A stretch of DNA of 64,000 bases from the NCBI GenBank assembly GCA_016187945.1, contig JACPIT010000001.1, positions 186,001 through 250,000 on the forward strand. Direction: 5' to 3'. Position numbers and translations under genes: made by a program. The notes beneath the pieces are model-generated. The model searched no databases and had not been told where the DNA came from. It saw only the letters and a list, made by a program, of their open reading frames with translations. This stretch comes from Opitutia bacterium. GTDB lineage: Bacteria; Verrucomicrobiota; Verrucomicrobiia; Opitutales; Opitutaceae. Shown here one piece after another: positions 18,682 through 31,307 of this stretch. The number at the start of each line of letters is the position of its first letter. Position 1 is the stretch's first letter.

Positions 18682-19062
18682 TCAGAGCACCATGCGCTTC
18701 CATTCAAGCTTCGGGAATGCGCCAAAATTGACGAGATAGCCTACTTTCTTGCGCGTCGCCTTCAGGTAGTTGAGCAGTTGCGCATCGTGCTCCGGTGCGA
18801 GCGCGCGCACGGCTTTGAGTTCAACCACGATTTCGCCGACGATGATTAGGTCCGCTTGGTAACGTTTCTGAAGCGGTCGCCCTTTGTAGAAAATGGGCAA
18901 GGTCGGTCGCGAAACGAAAGGGATACCACGATCGATCAACTCGAACTCGACACTCTCGTGGTAGACCTCCTCGAGAAATCCGTTCCCCATCTCGTTGTAG
19001 ACGGCAAAAGCAGCCGCCATGAAATCATACCCTTCTTGCTGAAACAGGCCATTCGCGCTCAT
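18682..19062 (-). CDS. GxxExxY protein (PD-(D/E)XK nuclease superfamily)
   Basis: The protein has 126 residues. The name-giving motif is Gly28-Phe-Leu-Glu31-Glu-Val-Tyr34, and a nuclease-like core follows ([17 protein letters not shown], with D and ExK). Members are small, frequently found as isolated genes between housekeeping genes, and their function is unknown. The gene is bracketed by inverted CACTAAT iterons, which suggests that it moved in as a cassette between hemL and nadE. No partner gene is present. Confidence 0.88.
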   Translation of the reverse strand: MSANGLFQQEGYDFMAAAFAVYNEMGNGFLEEVYHESVEFELIDRGIPFVSRPTLPIFYKGRPLQKRYQADLIIVGEIVVELKAVRALAPEHDAQLLNYLKATRKKVGYLVNFGAFPKLEWKRMVL

Positions 19063-19072
19063 AGGTTCTCCT

Positions 19073-19104
19073 CATTAGTGGCCCGTTAGTGTGGATTAGT
19101 GGTT
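19073..19104 (-). repeat. CACTAAT iterons, right of GxxExxY gene (inverted)
   Basis: ATTAGTG units appear at 19074-19080 and near 19096, with a CGTTAGTG variant between them. They are inverted relative to the left block at 18650-18678. Confidence 0.65.
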
Positions 19105-19124
19105 TCCTGTCCGGTGACCGAAAT

Positions 19125-20780
19125 TCAGCTCACGTATTTTTGCACGATCGGGATGCGGCGGCCGACGCCGAAGGCGAGGGGGGTGATCTTCAGGCCGGGG
19201 GCGGCTTGCTTGCGTTTGTATTCGCTGAGGTCGACCTTGCGCACGACATCGTTCACGACCGCGGACGGGAATCCTTGTGCGACGAGGTCGGCGCGCGAGC
19301 GGCCGTCCTCGACGTAGCCTTTGAGGATCGCGTCGAGCTGATCGTAGGGCGGCAGGCTGTCCTGGTCCGTCTGGTTCGGGCGCAGCTCGGCGCTCGGGGC
19401 CTTGTCGATCGTGTTCTGCGGAATGATCTCGCCGTTGCGATTGATCCAGCGGGAGAGGGCGTAGACCTGCGTCTTGAACACGTCCGAGATGACGGCGAGG
19501 CCGCCGCACATGTCGCCGTAGAGCGTGCAGTAACCGACGGCGATCTCGCTCTTGTTGCCGGTGGTGAGGAGGAGCGAGTTGAACTTGTTCGACATCGCCA
19601 TGAGCAACAGACCGCGCGCGCGCGCCTGGATGTTTTCCTCGGCGATGTCGCGTGCGGTGCCGGCGAAGAGCGGCGCGAGCTTCTTTTCCGCTCCGGCAAC
19701 GACGTCGGCGATCGAGACCGTGTGGAAATGGATGCCAAGGGCGCGCGCGAGCGTGGCGGCGTCGTCTTTCGAATGCTGGCTCGAAATGACCGACGGCAGG
19801 CTGACGCCGGTGACGTTTTCCTTGCCGAGCGCTTCCGCCGCGAGCACGGCGACGAGAGCGGAATCGATGCCGCCGGAGAGGCCGATGAGCGCTTTCTTGA
19901 AACCGGTCTTGTGCGCGTAGTCGCGCACGCCGAGCACGAGCGCGTCGAACACGTCGGCGAGTTCCTCTTGATCGTAGGTCGAATGTGCGGCGGTCGGCGC
20001 GGGCGCGGGCGCCGCGGCGAGATCGACAACGTGCAACTCCTCGCGAAACGCCGCGAGCCCGCCGAGCAGCCGGCCGCCGGCGGCGCAGACGATGCTGCGG
20101 CCGTCGAAGATCAGCTCGTCGTTTCCGCCCACGGAATTCACGTAGACCACCGGCGCGCCGATGGCGCGCGCCGTGTCGGCCACAAGCGTCTCGCGCACGC
20201 GGCCCTTGCCGCAATTCCATGGGCTCGCAGAGAGATTGAGCAGGAGGTCGCAGCGCTGAGTCGCGAGTTGGGCGACGGGCGTCTGCGCGCCGTAGAGGCG
20301 GCGCGTGGAGATCATCTCGTGCGTCCAGATGTCCTCGCAAATCGTGAGGCCGATGCGCCGCCCGCCGAACTCCACGATGGTCGGCGCGCTCGCCGGCTCG
20401 AAATAGCGGTCCTCGTCGAACACGTCGTAGGTCGGCAGCAGGCACTTGTGCGCCGAGTGGAGAATTTCCCCGCGGTGGCAGAACGCCGCGGCGTTGAACG
20501 CGGGGCGGCCGTGGCCGGTCTGGTTCGCCTCGACGGTGCCGATCACCGCCGCCACATCGCCGATCTCGGCGGCGATGGCGCGAGTGGATTCTTCGACGTC
20601 GTGCACGAAGCGCTGCTTGAACAGCAGGTCGCGCGGGGGATAGCCGCAGACGATCAGCTCCGGGAACAGCACGAGTTCGGCGCCTTGGGCGACCAGGGCG
20701 CGGTAGGCGTCGAGGATGCGGCGGCGGTTGCCCGCGAGGTCGCCGACGATGGTGTTGAGCTGGGCCAATCCGATGCGCAT
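19125..20780 (-). CDS. nadE: Glutamine-dependent NAD+ synthetase
   Basis: The protein has 551 residues with two domains. The N-terminal nitrilase-type glutaminase (about 1-250) has the Glu in [14 protein letters not shown], Lys in [11 protein letters not shown] and Cys in GLTICEDIW. The C-terminal synthetase has the PP-loop [13 protein letters not shown] and [19 protein letters not shown]. It amidates nicotinic acid adenine dinucleotide to NAD+ using glutamine. The start at 20780 overlaps nothing and leaves 94 bp to the divergent maf gene. Confidence 0.96.
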   Translation of the reverse strand: MRIGLAQLNTIVGDLAGNRRRILDAYRALVAQGAELVLFPELIVCGYPPRDLLFKQRFVHDVEESTRAIAAEIGDVAAVIGTVEANQTGHGRPAFNAAAFCHRGEILHSAHKCLLPTYDVFDEDRYFEPASAPTIVEFGGRRIGLTICEDIWTHEMISTRRLYGAQTPVAQLATQRCDLLLNLSASPWNCGKGRVRETLVADTARAIGAPVVYVNSVGGNDELIFDGRSIVCAAGGRLLGGLAAFREELHVVDLAAAPAPAPTAAHSTYDQEELADVFDALVLGVRDYAHKTGFKKALIGLSGGIDSALVAVLAAEALGKENVTGVSLPSVISSQHSKDDAATLARALGIHFHTVSIADVVAGAEKKLAPLFAGTARDIAEENIQARARGLLLMAMSNKFNSLLLTTGNKSEIAVGYCTLYGDMCGGLAVISDVFKTQVYALSRWINRNGEIIPQNTIDKAPSAELRPNQTDQDSLPPYDQLDAILKGYVEDGRSRADLVAQGFPSAVVNDVVRKVDLSEYKRKQAAPGLKITPLAFGVGRRIPIVQKYVS

Positions 20781-20874
20781 GCGGCGTGCAACGTTGGCGG
20801 CGGCCCGCGCGACTGCAACCCGAAGCTGCCACTTCCCGCTAGCCGCGCGCCGAAAAGCCTGCCAACTGTGCGGC

Positions 20875-21447
20875 GTGTCGCGTCTCATTCTTGCCTCCGC
20901 CTCGCCTCGCCGCCGCGAATTGCTCGCGCAGCTCGGCGTGTCGTTCGACATCGTGACGGCCGCCGTCACCGAGCACGAGGCGCACGACTCCGATCCGCGC
21001 CACCTCGTGCAACACAACGCCGCGATCAAAGCCGAGTGGGTGAGCGCGCGCCATCCCGAGGCGCTCGTGCTCGGCGCCGACACGACAGTGTGCATCGACG
21101 GTCACGTGCTCAACAAACCGGCCGACCTCGCCGACGCGCGCGCGATGCTGCGGCGGTTGAGCGGACGCGCGCACTCGGTATTCACGGGGCTCGCGCTGCG
21201 CCGCAGCGCGGACGGCTGGCGCGCGGACGCGATCGTGGAGAGCCAGGTGACTTTCAAACCGCTCGAGGAGGCTTCCATCACGGATTATCTGGCGCGCGTC
21301 CACACGCTCGACAAAGCGGGCGGTTACGCGATCCAGGAGCATCCGGAGCTGATCATCGCGTCATACTCGGGTTCGTTGACCAACATCGTCGGCCTGCCGG
21401 TGGAAGAAACCAGAACACTTTTGACTCGCGCGGGTCTGATGCGCTGA
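20875..21447 (+). CDS. maf: Maf-like nucleoside triphosphate pyrophosphatase
   Basis: The protein has 190 residues if the GTG at 20875 is used, which places the family N-terminus ([19 protein letters not shown]) at residue 3. Other motifs are [28 protein letters not shown] and [16 protein letters not shown]. Maf proteins hydrolyse dTTP, UTP and modified nucleotides. The next gene starts 15 bp downstream. The longer frame beginning at 20716 would overlap nadE and is not supported. Confidence 0.93.
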   Translation: MSRLILASASPRRRELLAQLGVSFDIVTAAVTEHEAHDSDPRHLVQHNAAIKAEWVSARHPEALVLGADTTVCIDGHVLNKPADLADARAMLRRLSGRAHSVFTGLALRRSADGWRADAIVESQVTFKPLEEASITDYLARVHTLDKAGGYAIQEHPELIIASYSGSLTNIVGLPVEETRTLLTRAGLMR

Positions 21448-21462
21448 ATCCGCCCTCGACAC

Positions 21463-22581
21463 GTGCCCACGTTGACCCAATCCCCGCGCCCCGCCGCGCC
21501 TTCCCGCTCCGAATTCCCCGGAAAGGAATCCGGCAGCCGTTCCATCGCCATCGGTGTTCTGGGCACGCTGCTGTTTCACATCCTGCTACTCTGCCTCGCG
21601 CCGCTGATTCCGATGGAGAAACTGACGGGCGTGCAGACGAGCTTCGATCTCGCGAAGGCGAATCAGGGCAAGGAATTCAATTTCGAGCTGACGCCCGCCG
21701 AGCAGCCCAAGCAGCCCGATCCGTTCAAGTTCGTCGAAACGAATCCCGACGCGCCGGAAAACACGCCCGACAAAACGAACAATTTTTCCAACCGCAACCA
21801 GCAGTCCGCGCAGAAGGAAAAACCGGCCGAGATCGATCCCGAAAACCGCCCGAGCGTGAAAGGGCAGGACGAGATCAAGAACGAGTCTTCGATCGTCTCC
21901 GGCGACATGGCGCGCCCGCAGGAAGGCGCAGCCGTCACCGCAATGCAGAACGCGCAGGAAAACGCCACGCCGCAAGCCGCCCAGCAGGCGCGCGCCGAGC
22001 AAGTGCCGTTGCAAGGGACGGAGAAGATCGAAGGCAAATCCGAGGACGGCGTCGGCAGCAACATCTCGCAAAGCCAGAGCCCGTCGAACCAGGCGGAAAA
22101 ATTTCTCGAAGGCGCCAAGAACGGCAAGAGTGCGACCGGCGGCTTGACCGAGAGCGCCGAAGTCGAGGCGCAACGCCCGAAACCGAAAGCGCGTCCGCGG
22201 CTCACGCAAGCGCGGCCGAACATCCTGCAAAACCGCATCGCCGGCGTGCAGAACATCGGCATCCTCGGCATCGACGCGCGCTGGAGCGAATACGGCGAAT
22301 ACATGCAGGAGTTCATCGAGATCGTGCAGGCGTCGTGGTATTCGATTCTCGACGAGTCGCGCATCGCGCCGAAGTCCGGCACGCACGTCTTCGTCACCTT
22401 CACACTGAACTCCGACGGCGAAGTCTCGATCGTCACCACCGAAGAAACCGCCGGCAAACAAGGTGTCTACGCGTGCACCAACGCACTCACCGTCCGCCAG
22501 CCTTACCGCAAGTGGACCGATCAGATGATCAACATCCTCGGCAAGCAGCAGACGATGACGTTCAGTTTCTATTATCAGTGA
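21463..22581 (+). CDS. TonB-like inner-membrane/periplasmic protein
   Basis: The protein has 372 residues from a GTG start. A single membrane helix (about 28-48, IAIGVLGTLLFHILLLCLAP) anchors a long charged linker rich in Gln, Lys, Pro and Asn. The last 100 residues (SEYGEYMQEFIEIVQASWY to the C-terminus) resemble the TonB/TolA C-terminal domain, with VFVTFTLNSDGEVSIV as a core strand. It should link an inner-membrane motor to the envelope, but no ExbB/ExbD pair is beside it; one lies at 38.3-39.5 kb. It overlaps the next gene's start. Confidence 0.7.
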   Translation: MPTLTQSPRPAAPSRSEFPGKESGSRSIAIGVLGTLLFHILLLCLAPLIPMEKLTGVQTSFDLAKANQGKEFNFELTPAEQPKQPDPFKFVETNPDAPENTPDKTNNFSNRNQQSAQKEKPAEIDPENRPSVKGQDEIKNESSIVSGDMARPQEGAAVTAMQNAQENATPQAAQQARAEQVPLQGTEKIEGKSEDGVGSNISQSQSPSNQAEKFLEGAKNGKSATGGLTESAEVEAQRPKPKARPRLTQARPNILQNRIAGVQNIGILGIDARWSEYGEYMQEFIEIVQASWYSILDESRIAPKSGTHVFVTFTLNSDGEVSIVTTEETAGKQGVYACTNALTVRQPYRKWTDQMINILGKQQTMTFSFYYQ

Positions 22582-23339
22582 GCGCCCCCGCCGCAGAATT
22601 CTGGACCACGCTCCCTCTCGGACCGGGCGTTGAACTCCTGACCAGCGACTCGAACGGTCTCGCCGCGTTCAACAAACCCGCCGGCGTCCTCTCGCACCCG
22701 AACGATCGCTACGACAACCCGCGCTCGCTCCTCACGTGCGACTACAACGCGCGCGACGAATGCTGGGTCTGGCAGGACGACACCGGCGCGGAGCAACGCC
22801 TCTGGCTGCTCAACCGCCTCGATAGCGCGACCTCGGGCGTGATCCTCGCGTGCGGCAACGCCGAGCTCGCCCGCGCGGCGAAAGAACTCTTCGCCCGGAA
22901 GAAAATCCGGAAAATCTACGCCGCACTCGTCTTCGGCAAACCGTCCGAGCGAAACCAATTTTGGCGCGATCTGTTGACGGTCGAAAAGCGCGGCGGCCAG
23001 ATTCGCACGAGTGCCGGAGCCGGTAACATCCCGGCGGCGACGCAGTTCAATTTCGTCGACCACAAGCAGGGAAATTTCTCGACGTCGCTCGTGAAACTCG
23101 AGCCGCACACCGGCCGCAGTCACCAACTCCGCGCGCAATGCGCGAAGCGTCGCCTGCCGATCGTGGGCGACCAGACCTACGGCGACTTCATGCTCAACCG
23201 CGAGTTCACGCGCCTCACGCGCGAGAAGCGGCTCTTTCTCCACTCGCAGGAAACGAACTTCGCCTACGAATTCGCCGGCGCCAGCCACTTCTTCCGCGCC
23301 ACCGCGCCACTCCCGCCAGAATTCACGCGGAAGTATTGA
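22578..23339 (+). CDS. RluA-family pseudouridine synthase
   Basis: The protein has 253 residues from a GTG at 22578 overlapping the preceding stop. The catalytic motif LLNRLDSATSGVILAC contains the active aspartate, and the C-terminal motif LEPHTGRSHQLRAQCA is the RluA signature. There is no S4 domain. Such enzymes isomerise specific uridines in rRNA or tRNA. Which site is modified cannot be told from sequence. Confidence 0.9.
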   Translation: MSAPAAEFWTTLPLGPGVELLTSDSNGLAAFNKPAGVLSHPNDRYDNPRSLLTCDYNARDECWVWQDDTGAEQRLWLLNRLDSATSGVILACGNAELARAAKELFARKKIRKIYAALVFGKPSERNQFWRDLLTVEKRGGQIRTSAGAGNIPAATQFNFVDHKQGNFSTSLVKLEPHTGRSHQLRAQCAKRRLPIVGDQTYGDFMLNREFTRLTREKRLFLHSQETNFAYEFAGASHFFRATAPLPPEFTRKY

Positions 23340-23340
23340 G

Positions 23341-23349
23341 CGGGCCCTC
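23341..23349 (-). repeat. Half REP (GGAGGGCCC, inverted) upstream of the RAYT gene
   Basis: GGGCCCTCC is the reverse complement of the first nine bases of the repeat at 23904. It may be the left remnant of the cognate REP unit. Confidence 0.5.
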
Positions 23350-23420
23350 CGACATCGAGGTAGTAGGAATGGACTCGCGTCGTTCGGCTATTCGGCGACG
23401 ATTGCGACCCGGGCCGCTCG

Positions 23421-23900
23421 ATGACTGAAGACGCATCGTCCGCATTGCCTGATCGCCGCCGCCCGGTGCATTTGCCGCTGCTCGACGCCGACACCCGGTC
23501 CAACCTCGTGTTTCTCACCGTCTGCACAAAGGCTCGGCGGCCGCTGCTCGCGAACGCACGACTGCACGAGATTCTGCGCACGGAATGGCAAGCCGCCGGC
23601 AACTGGCGCGTCGGACGCTATGTTGTCATGCCGGATCACGTGCATCTATTCTGCTCACCGGGCACGCTGCCGGCCAGCGGTCTACGCGCCTGGGTGGGAT
23701 ACTGGAAGCGGCTGGTGACGCAGGCGAGTGGCGAGGAAATCTGGCAAAAGAATTTCTGGGACACGCAGCTTCGCCGGCACGAAAGCTACGGCGCAAAGTG
23801 GGAATACGTGCGGCAGAACCCGGTGCGGGCCGGGCTCGCCTCGCGAGCGGAGGGCTGGCCTTATCAAGGCGAGTTGAACACGCTGTATTGGCTGGAATAA
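23421..23900 (+). CDS. REP-associated tyrosine transposase (RAYT, Y1/HUH)
   Basis: The protein has 159 residues and belongs to the Y1_Tnp superfamily. The HUH motif is MPDHVHLF (His73 and His75), and the C-terminal region ESYGAKWEYVRQNPVRAGL carries the candidate nucleophile Tyr123 or Tyr129. RAYTs cut single-stranded REP hairpins and are thought to spread them. GGAG-type REPs in inverted pair follow its stop by three bases, and a half REP precedes it, so the gene with its repeats is a typical REPtron. It looks intact. Confidence 0.9.
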   Translation: MTEDASSALPDRRRPVHLPLLDADTRSNLVFLTVCTKARRPLLANARLHEILRTEWQAAGNWRVGRYVVMPDHVHLFCSPGTLPASGLRAWVGYWKRLVTQASGEEIWQKNFWDTQLRRHESYGAKWEYVRQNPVRAGLASRAEGWPYQGELNTLYWLE

Positions 23901-23903
23901 CGC

Positions 23904-24011
23904 GGAGGGCCCGCGTCCCCGCGGGCCGCGTTTCGCGCGCGGCAAAGGATCAACCCGTTCGCACGACAGGACGGCTTCGGAAATTTCGGCCCGCGGGGAC
24001 GCGGGCCCTCC
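23904..24011. repeat. Paired GGAG REP (BIME) flanking the RAYT gene
   Basis: GGAGGGCCCGCGTCCCCGCG at the left faces the exact inverse CGCGGGGACGCGGGCCCTCC at the right, with a spacer of about 60 bp. It fills the convergent RAYT-mutS junction and could also terminate both transcripts. Confidence 0.85.
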
Positions 24012-24013
24012 CA

Positions 24014-26587
24014 TCACAGCAGACTCAACTGCGAATCGTCGCTCGGCGTGACCGTGATTTTCTTCTTCGGTTTCGCCTGCGGCGCGGCGGGCAACGTCAC
24101 CGTGACTTCGTCAGACTCGAGCTGAGTCAGGATCGTCTTCGCGCGGTCGATCACCGTCAGCGGCAGGCCGGCGAGGCGGGCGACTTGGATGCCGTAGCTG
24201 CGATCCGCCGCGCCTTCGACCACCCGACGGACGAACACGATGTCGTCGTTCCATTCCTTCACCGCGACGGAGTAGTTGCGCAGGCGCGGCAGGTGTTTCT
24301 CGAGCTGCGTCAGCTCCTGGTAATGCGTCGCGAACAGCGTGCGCGGTCCGCGATCGCTCGCGCGGTGCAGGTGCTCCACGACGGCCCACGCGATCGAGAG
24401 GCCGTCGTAGGTCGAGGTGCCGCGGCCGATTTCGTCGAGGATGATGAGCGAGCGGTCGGTGGCGTTGTTGAGGATGTTGGCTGTCTCGTTCATCTCGACC
24501 ATGAACGTCGAGTTGCCGCGCGCGAGGTCGTCGCTGGCGCCGACGCGCGAGAAAATCCGGTCGACGAGTCCGATGCGGCAGGCCTTCGCGGGCGCCCAGC
24601 AGCCGATCTGCGCCATGAGCGTGATGAGCGCGACTTGGCGGATGTAAGTCGATTTGCCGGCCATGTTCGGGCCGGTGATGAGGATGATCTGCGCGTCCGT
24701 CGCGGAGAGCGCGCTGTCGTTCGGCACGAACGTGTAGCTGCCGGCGAGACCGAGGCGCTCCTGTTTCATCATCTGCTCGACCACCGGGTGGCGGCCGTCG
24801 GTGATCGTGAGCGAGTCGCCTTCGTCGAGATCGGGGCGGCAGTAATCCCACTCGCGCGCCAGCACGGCCCAGCCGCCGAGCACATCGAGTTCCGCGAGCG
24901 CTTCCGCTGTGCGCGTAAGCGCGGCCGCTTCGGCGAGCACGGCGCCAACGAGGTAGGCAAACAGCTCTTGCTCGCGCGCCAGGGATTTTTCCTCGGCGGA
25001 GAAGATTTCCTTTTCCTTCAGCTTGAGGTCTTCGGTGACGTAGCGCTCGCCATTCACCGTCGTCTGCTTGCGCACGTAGTCGGCGGGCACGAGGTGGACG
25101 TTGGCCTTGGTGACTTCGATGTAGTAGCCGAACACCGACGTGAAGCGGACCTTGAGGCTCTTGATGCCGGTGCGTTCCTGCTCGCGGCGTTCGAGTTCGG
25201 CGAGCCAGCCTTTGTTGTCGGTCGTGAGGCTGCGCAGGCGGTCGAGCTCGGCGTCGTAGCCGGCGCGGATGTAGTTGCCGTCGGCGAGGTCGTTCGGGAG
25301 CTCGTCGGCGAGCGCCTGGCCGAGCAACTCGCGCAACGCCGGCAAGTCCGTGAGCCGCGCGCGGATTTTCGAAATTTCGCCGCCGTGGCTGCCGACGAGG
25401 TGCGAGTCGAGCAAGTCCAGGCACGCGATGATCGCCGGGATTTGCGCGAGCGTGTCGCGCACGCCGCCGAGTTCGCGCGGATTGCGCAGGCGATTTTGCA
25501 GGCGGCCGAGGATGCGCGGGATGTCGCGCACCTTGTTGAGCAACTCGCGGACGTTCGCGAGGTCGCTCGGCTGCGCGACGAACTCGCCGACCGCCGTCTG
25601 GCGGCGGCGGATTTCCTTCACGTCGAGTCCCGGCGCCGCGAGCCAGCGCTCGAGCAAGCGCGCACCGGACGCGATCGTGGTGCGGTCGATCGCGCCGAGG
25701 AGAGAGGCGTCGCGCGTGCCGCGGATCGATTGAAAAATCTCGAGGTTGCGCAGCGTCGCCGGGTCGAGCAGCAGAGTCTGTGCGCTGCGGTATTCCTGGA
25801 GCGAGCGGAGATTCTCGGGTTTCGCGCAGAGGTTTTCCGTGGCGTAGTGGACGACCGCGCCGGCCGCACCGAGAGCGGCGTGGGTGTGGGCGAGACCGAA
25901 GCCCTGGAGGTTCAGCACGCCGAGCGCGTCCATCACGGTTTTCGCGCCGCCTGCGACTTCAAAGTGGTAGCCGGGCAACTCGGTGATGAGTCGCTCGGCG
26001 CAGAAATGCTGGAGGTTGTGCGTGACGTGGTCGTCGTGCGGCGCGGCCTTCCACTTTTCGAGATCGCCTTCGATCAGGACGAGTTCGGCGGGATCGAGCG
26101 CGGTCAGGACGGGCAGGAGGTTCTCGGGGCGGGCGTCGGTCGCGACGCGGAACTCGCCGGTGGAGACGTCGAGCCACGCGGCGTGCAGGCCGTGCTTGTT
26201 CAGCTCGAGGGCGCAGAGGTAGTGGTTTTTCGCGGCGTCGAGTTGGTTCGCGGCGAGCGTCGTGCCGGGCGAGAGGATGCGCGTGAGCTGGCGCTTGACG
26301 AGTTTGCCGGCCTTTGCGGGTTCGGCTTGGTCGCAGATCGCGACTTTTTTCCCGGCGGCGAGCAGCTTGGTGACGTAGTTGTCGGCGGCGTGAAACGGGA
26401 TGCCGGCCATCGGGTAATCCTGGCGCTTCGTCAGCGTGATGCCGAGCAGGCGCGACGCCATCTCGGCGTCCTCGTAGAACATCTCGTAGAAATCGCCGAG
26501 GCGGAAGAGCAGCAGCGTGTTCGCCGGGAGGCCGCGTTTGACCTCGAAATATTGCTGCATCATCGGCGTGAGCTTTTCGGACGACAT
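24014..26587 (-). CDS. mutS: DNA mismatch repair protein MutS
   Basis: The protein has 857 residues, the length of bacterial MutS. The mismatch-binding domain begins LTPMMQQYFEVKRGLPANTLLL, with the Phe-x-Glu motif in RLGDFYEMFYEDAE. The ATPase has Walker A GPNMAGKST, Walker B LIILDEIGRGTSTYDG and the HYQELTQLE signature. It recognises mismatches and recruits MutL. It is transcribed alone, convergent with the RAYT gene. Confidence 0.97.
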   Translation of the reverse strand: MSSEKLTPMMQQYFEVKRGLPANTLLLFRLGDFYEMFYEDAEMASRLLGITLTKRQDYPMAGIPFHAADNYVTKLLAAGKKVAICDQAEPAKAGKLVKRQLTRILSPGTTLAANQLDAAKNHYLCALELNKHGLHAAWLDVSTGEFRVATDARPENLLPVLTALDPAELVLIEGDLEKWKAAPHDDHVTHNLQHFCAERLITELPGYHFEVAGGAKTVMDALGVLNLQGFGLAHTHAALGAAGAVVHYATENLCAKPENLRSLQEYRSAQTLLLDPATLRNLEIFQSIRGTRDASLLGAIDRTTIASGARLLERWLAAPGLDVKEIRRRQTAVGEFVAQPSDLANVRELLNKVRDIPRILGRLQNRLRNPRELGGVRDTLAQIPAIIACLDLLDSHLVGSHGGEISKIRARLTDLPALRELLGQALADELPNDLADGNYIRAGYDAELDRLRSLTTDNKGWLAELERREQERTGIKSLKVRFTSVFGYYIEVTKANVHLVPADYVRKQTTVNGERYVTEDLKLKEKEIFSAEEKSLAREQELFAYLVGAVLAEAAALTRTAEALAELDVLGGWAVLAREWDYCRPDLDEGDSLTITDGRHPVVEQMMKQERLGLAGSYTFVPNDSALSATDAQIILITGPNMAGKSTYIRQVALITLMAQIGCWAPAKACRIGLVDRIFSRVGASDDLARGNSTFMVEMNETANILNNATDRSLIILDEIGRGTSTYDGLSIAWAVVEHLHRASDRGPRTLFATHYQELTQLEKHLPRLRNYSVAVKEWNDDIVFVRRVVEGAADRSYGIQVARLAGLPLTVIDRAKTILTQLESDEVTVTLPAAPQAKPKKKITVTPSDDSQLSLL

Positions 26588-26601
26588 GGAGCGCTTTTCT
26601 T

Positions 26602-26692
26602 GGACGACGAAGGCGGGGAGGGCACGAAGAAAATCGCACCCAGGGTGAGGGCGACTTCGCGCTGGTTTCGGGGCGGTTCGTGTGCTTCGTGG
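26602..26692. repeat. Degenerate CACGAAA-type inverted repeat
   Basis: The left arm has ACGACGAAGGC and GGCACGAAGAAAA; the right arm has GGTTCGTGTGCTTCGTGG. It resembles 7300-7377 and lies in the divergent mutS-hydrolase spacer. Confidence 0.45.
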
Positions 26693-26697
26693 GAGGC

Positions 26698-27474
26698 GTG
26701 GTTAAGCTCTTCCATGTCGATCTCGGTGGCGCCGGCAAACCGCCCATGCTCGTCCTGCACGGGTTGCTCGGCTCGTCGCGCAACTGGCAGACCACCGGCC
26801 GCGACCTCGCGGCGCATTATCACGTCGTCGCGCTCGACGCGCGCAATCACGGCCGCTCGCCGCACGCCGACGGCATGAGCTACGAACTCATGGTCGACGA
26901 CGTGCTCGCGTGGATGGAGGCGCAGGCAATGCCACGCGCGACGATCGTCGGCCACAGTATGGGCGGGAAGATCGCGATGCTGCTCGCGTGCCGGCATCCG
27001 GACCGCGTCGAGCGGCTCGTGGTCGTGGACGTCGCGCCGCGCGACTACAGTTGGCAGGGACATCGCGCGGAGTTCATGGCGATGCATGAGCTGAACTTGG
27101 CCAGCCTGCAGTCGCGCCAGGAAGCCGAGATGCGCTTCGAGGCGCGCGTGCCCGACCTCGGCATGCGAAAATTCCTCGCGACCAATCTCGCGCGCGACGA
27201 CGCGGGCGATTGGTCGTGGGCGATCAATCTGCCGGTGCTCACCGAAGCGCTGCCGCGCCTCGAAAAGGATGCGCTTGCGCCCGACGACCGCTACGAAGGT
27301 CCGACGCAGTTCATTCTCGGCGGTCGCTCGCGCTACGTGCAGGAGAGCGACCACGACGCGATCCGGCGGCATTTTCCGCGCGCGACGCTGAGCACGATCC
27401 CCGAATCCGGCCACAACCCGCACATGGATTGTCGCGCGCAATTCGTCGAGCTGCTGCTCAGACCGGCCGAATAA
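26698..27474 (+). CDS. Alpha/beta hydrolase (YbfF-like esterase)
   Basis: The protein has 258 residues if the GTG at 26698 is used; another GTG at 26680 would add six residues. Motifs are LVLHGLLGSSRNWQ (oxyanion region), VVALDARNHGRSPHA, the nucleophile elbow VGHSMGGK, and the late GHNPHMD histidine. This pattern matches the esterase/acylglycerol-lipase group that includes E. coli YbfF. The natural substrate is unknown. The upstream end overlaps a degenerate CACGAAA repeat, which makes the start uncertain. Confidence 0.85.
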   Translation: MVKLFHVDLGGAGKPPMLVLHGLLGSSRNWQTTGRDLAAHYHVVALDARNHGRSPHADGMSYELMVDDVLAWMEAQAMPRATIVGHSMGGKIAMLLACRHPDRVERLVVVDVAPRDYSWQGHRAEFMAMHELNLASLQSRQEAEMRFEARVPDLGMRKFLATNLARDDAGDWSWAINLPVLTEALPRLEKDALAPDDRYEGPTQFILGGRSRYVQESDHDAIRRHFPRATLSTIPESGHNPHMDCRAQFVELLLRPAE

Positions 27475-27852
27475 CGGGCCGCTCGAGAAAGCCGCGGGCG
27501 GTGGACTCGGAGGCGATTATTCGTCCCGCCGCGTGCGCTGGCAGCCCGTTGCACCGCCGGCCGGCCCGATGGCGGGAACATAAGGCGCGACATCGCGGCC
27601 TTGCCGTGCATACTACAGGCGAAAGCCGGAGCATTCGGGCCGATGATCCGGAGCGGAGCGGTAACCCCGTTGCGACTGTTCGATGCATCACCGAATCCCT
27701 CGTTGGTCGGAGATCGGCGGCCCTTGGCTCGCTGCGGTGAGTGACTCTGCGCCGCTCTTCAGGTCCGGCGCCGCTCCTCCCGCGGCGTCGGTTTCCCCTC
27801 CTGGATCGCTCGGATGCGACCGAGCCAACCACCTCGCTTCGGTGTTGCCCCT
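27475..27852. other. 378-bp spacer without a recognised gene
   Basis: There is no credible ORF, no GTAG repeat and no tRNA. It should hold the promoter of the six-PAS kinase operon, but no clear -35/-10 pair stands out. The sequence was compared by eye with cyclic-di-GMP riboswitches and did not fit. Confidence 0.5.
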
Positions 27853-30908
<3,056 letters not shown>

Positions 30909-30912
<4 letters not shown>

Positions 30913-31307
30913 AACCGCCCGTCACAATCCTCGTGGTGGATGACAATCCCACGAACCTCAAGCTGGCCGCCGATGTGCTCGCATTCGAGGGCTACACCAT
31001 GCTGCGCGCGCACGACGCCACTGAAGCGCAGGCCGTGCTCGCGCAGACGCTGCCCGCGCTCATCCTCATGGACATCCAGATGCCCGGCATGGATGGGCTG
31101 ACGCTCACGCGGCTGCTGAAGAAAAATCCCGTTTACGCCGCCATCCGCATTGTCGCGCTCACCGCCTTCGCGATGAAGGGCGACGATCGCAAGGCCTACG
31201 AGGCCGGCTGCGACGGCTACATCAGCAAACCGATCGAAGCCCGCAAACTGCCGGGCCAGATCGCCGAGATTCTTCAACGCGTCCAATCCCCCCAGGAAAT
31301 CCCATGA
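30909..31307 (+). CDS. Stand-alone receiver (DivK/CheY-like)
   Basis: The protein has 132 residues and is a single receiver with Asp-Asp pair in LVVDDNPTN, phosphoacceptor in LILMDIQMPGMDG and lysine in YISKPIEAR. There is no output domain. Its sequence is of the DivK/PleD-receiver type that relays phosphate to another protein. It overlaps both neighbours by ATGA. Confidence 0.92.

Noticed and set aside
19089-23339. Very long open frame on the plus strand (about 1400 codons)
   Set aside because: It is antisense to nadE and out of frame with maf and the TonB-like gene. Only its last 253 codons, the pseudouridine synthase, match a protein family; the rest is GC-rich frame openness.
27475-27852. 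Possible riboswitch upstream of the PAS kinase
   Set aside because: A GGAGCGGAGCGGTAACCCC stretch recalled cyclic-di-GMP riboswitch ends, but the other conserved blocks were missing.
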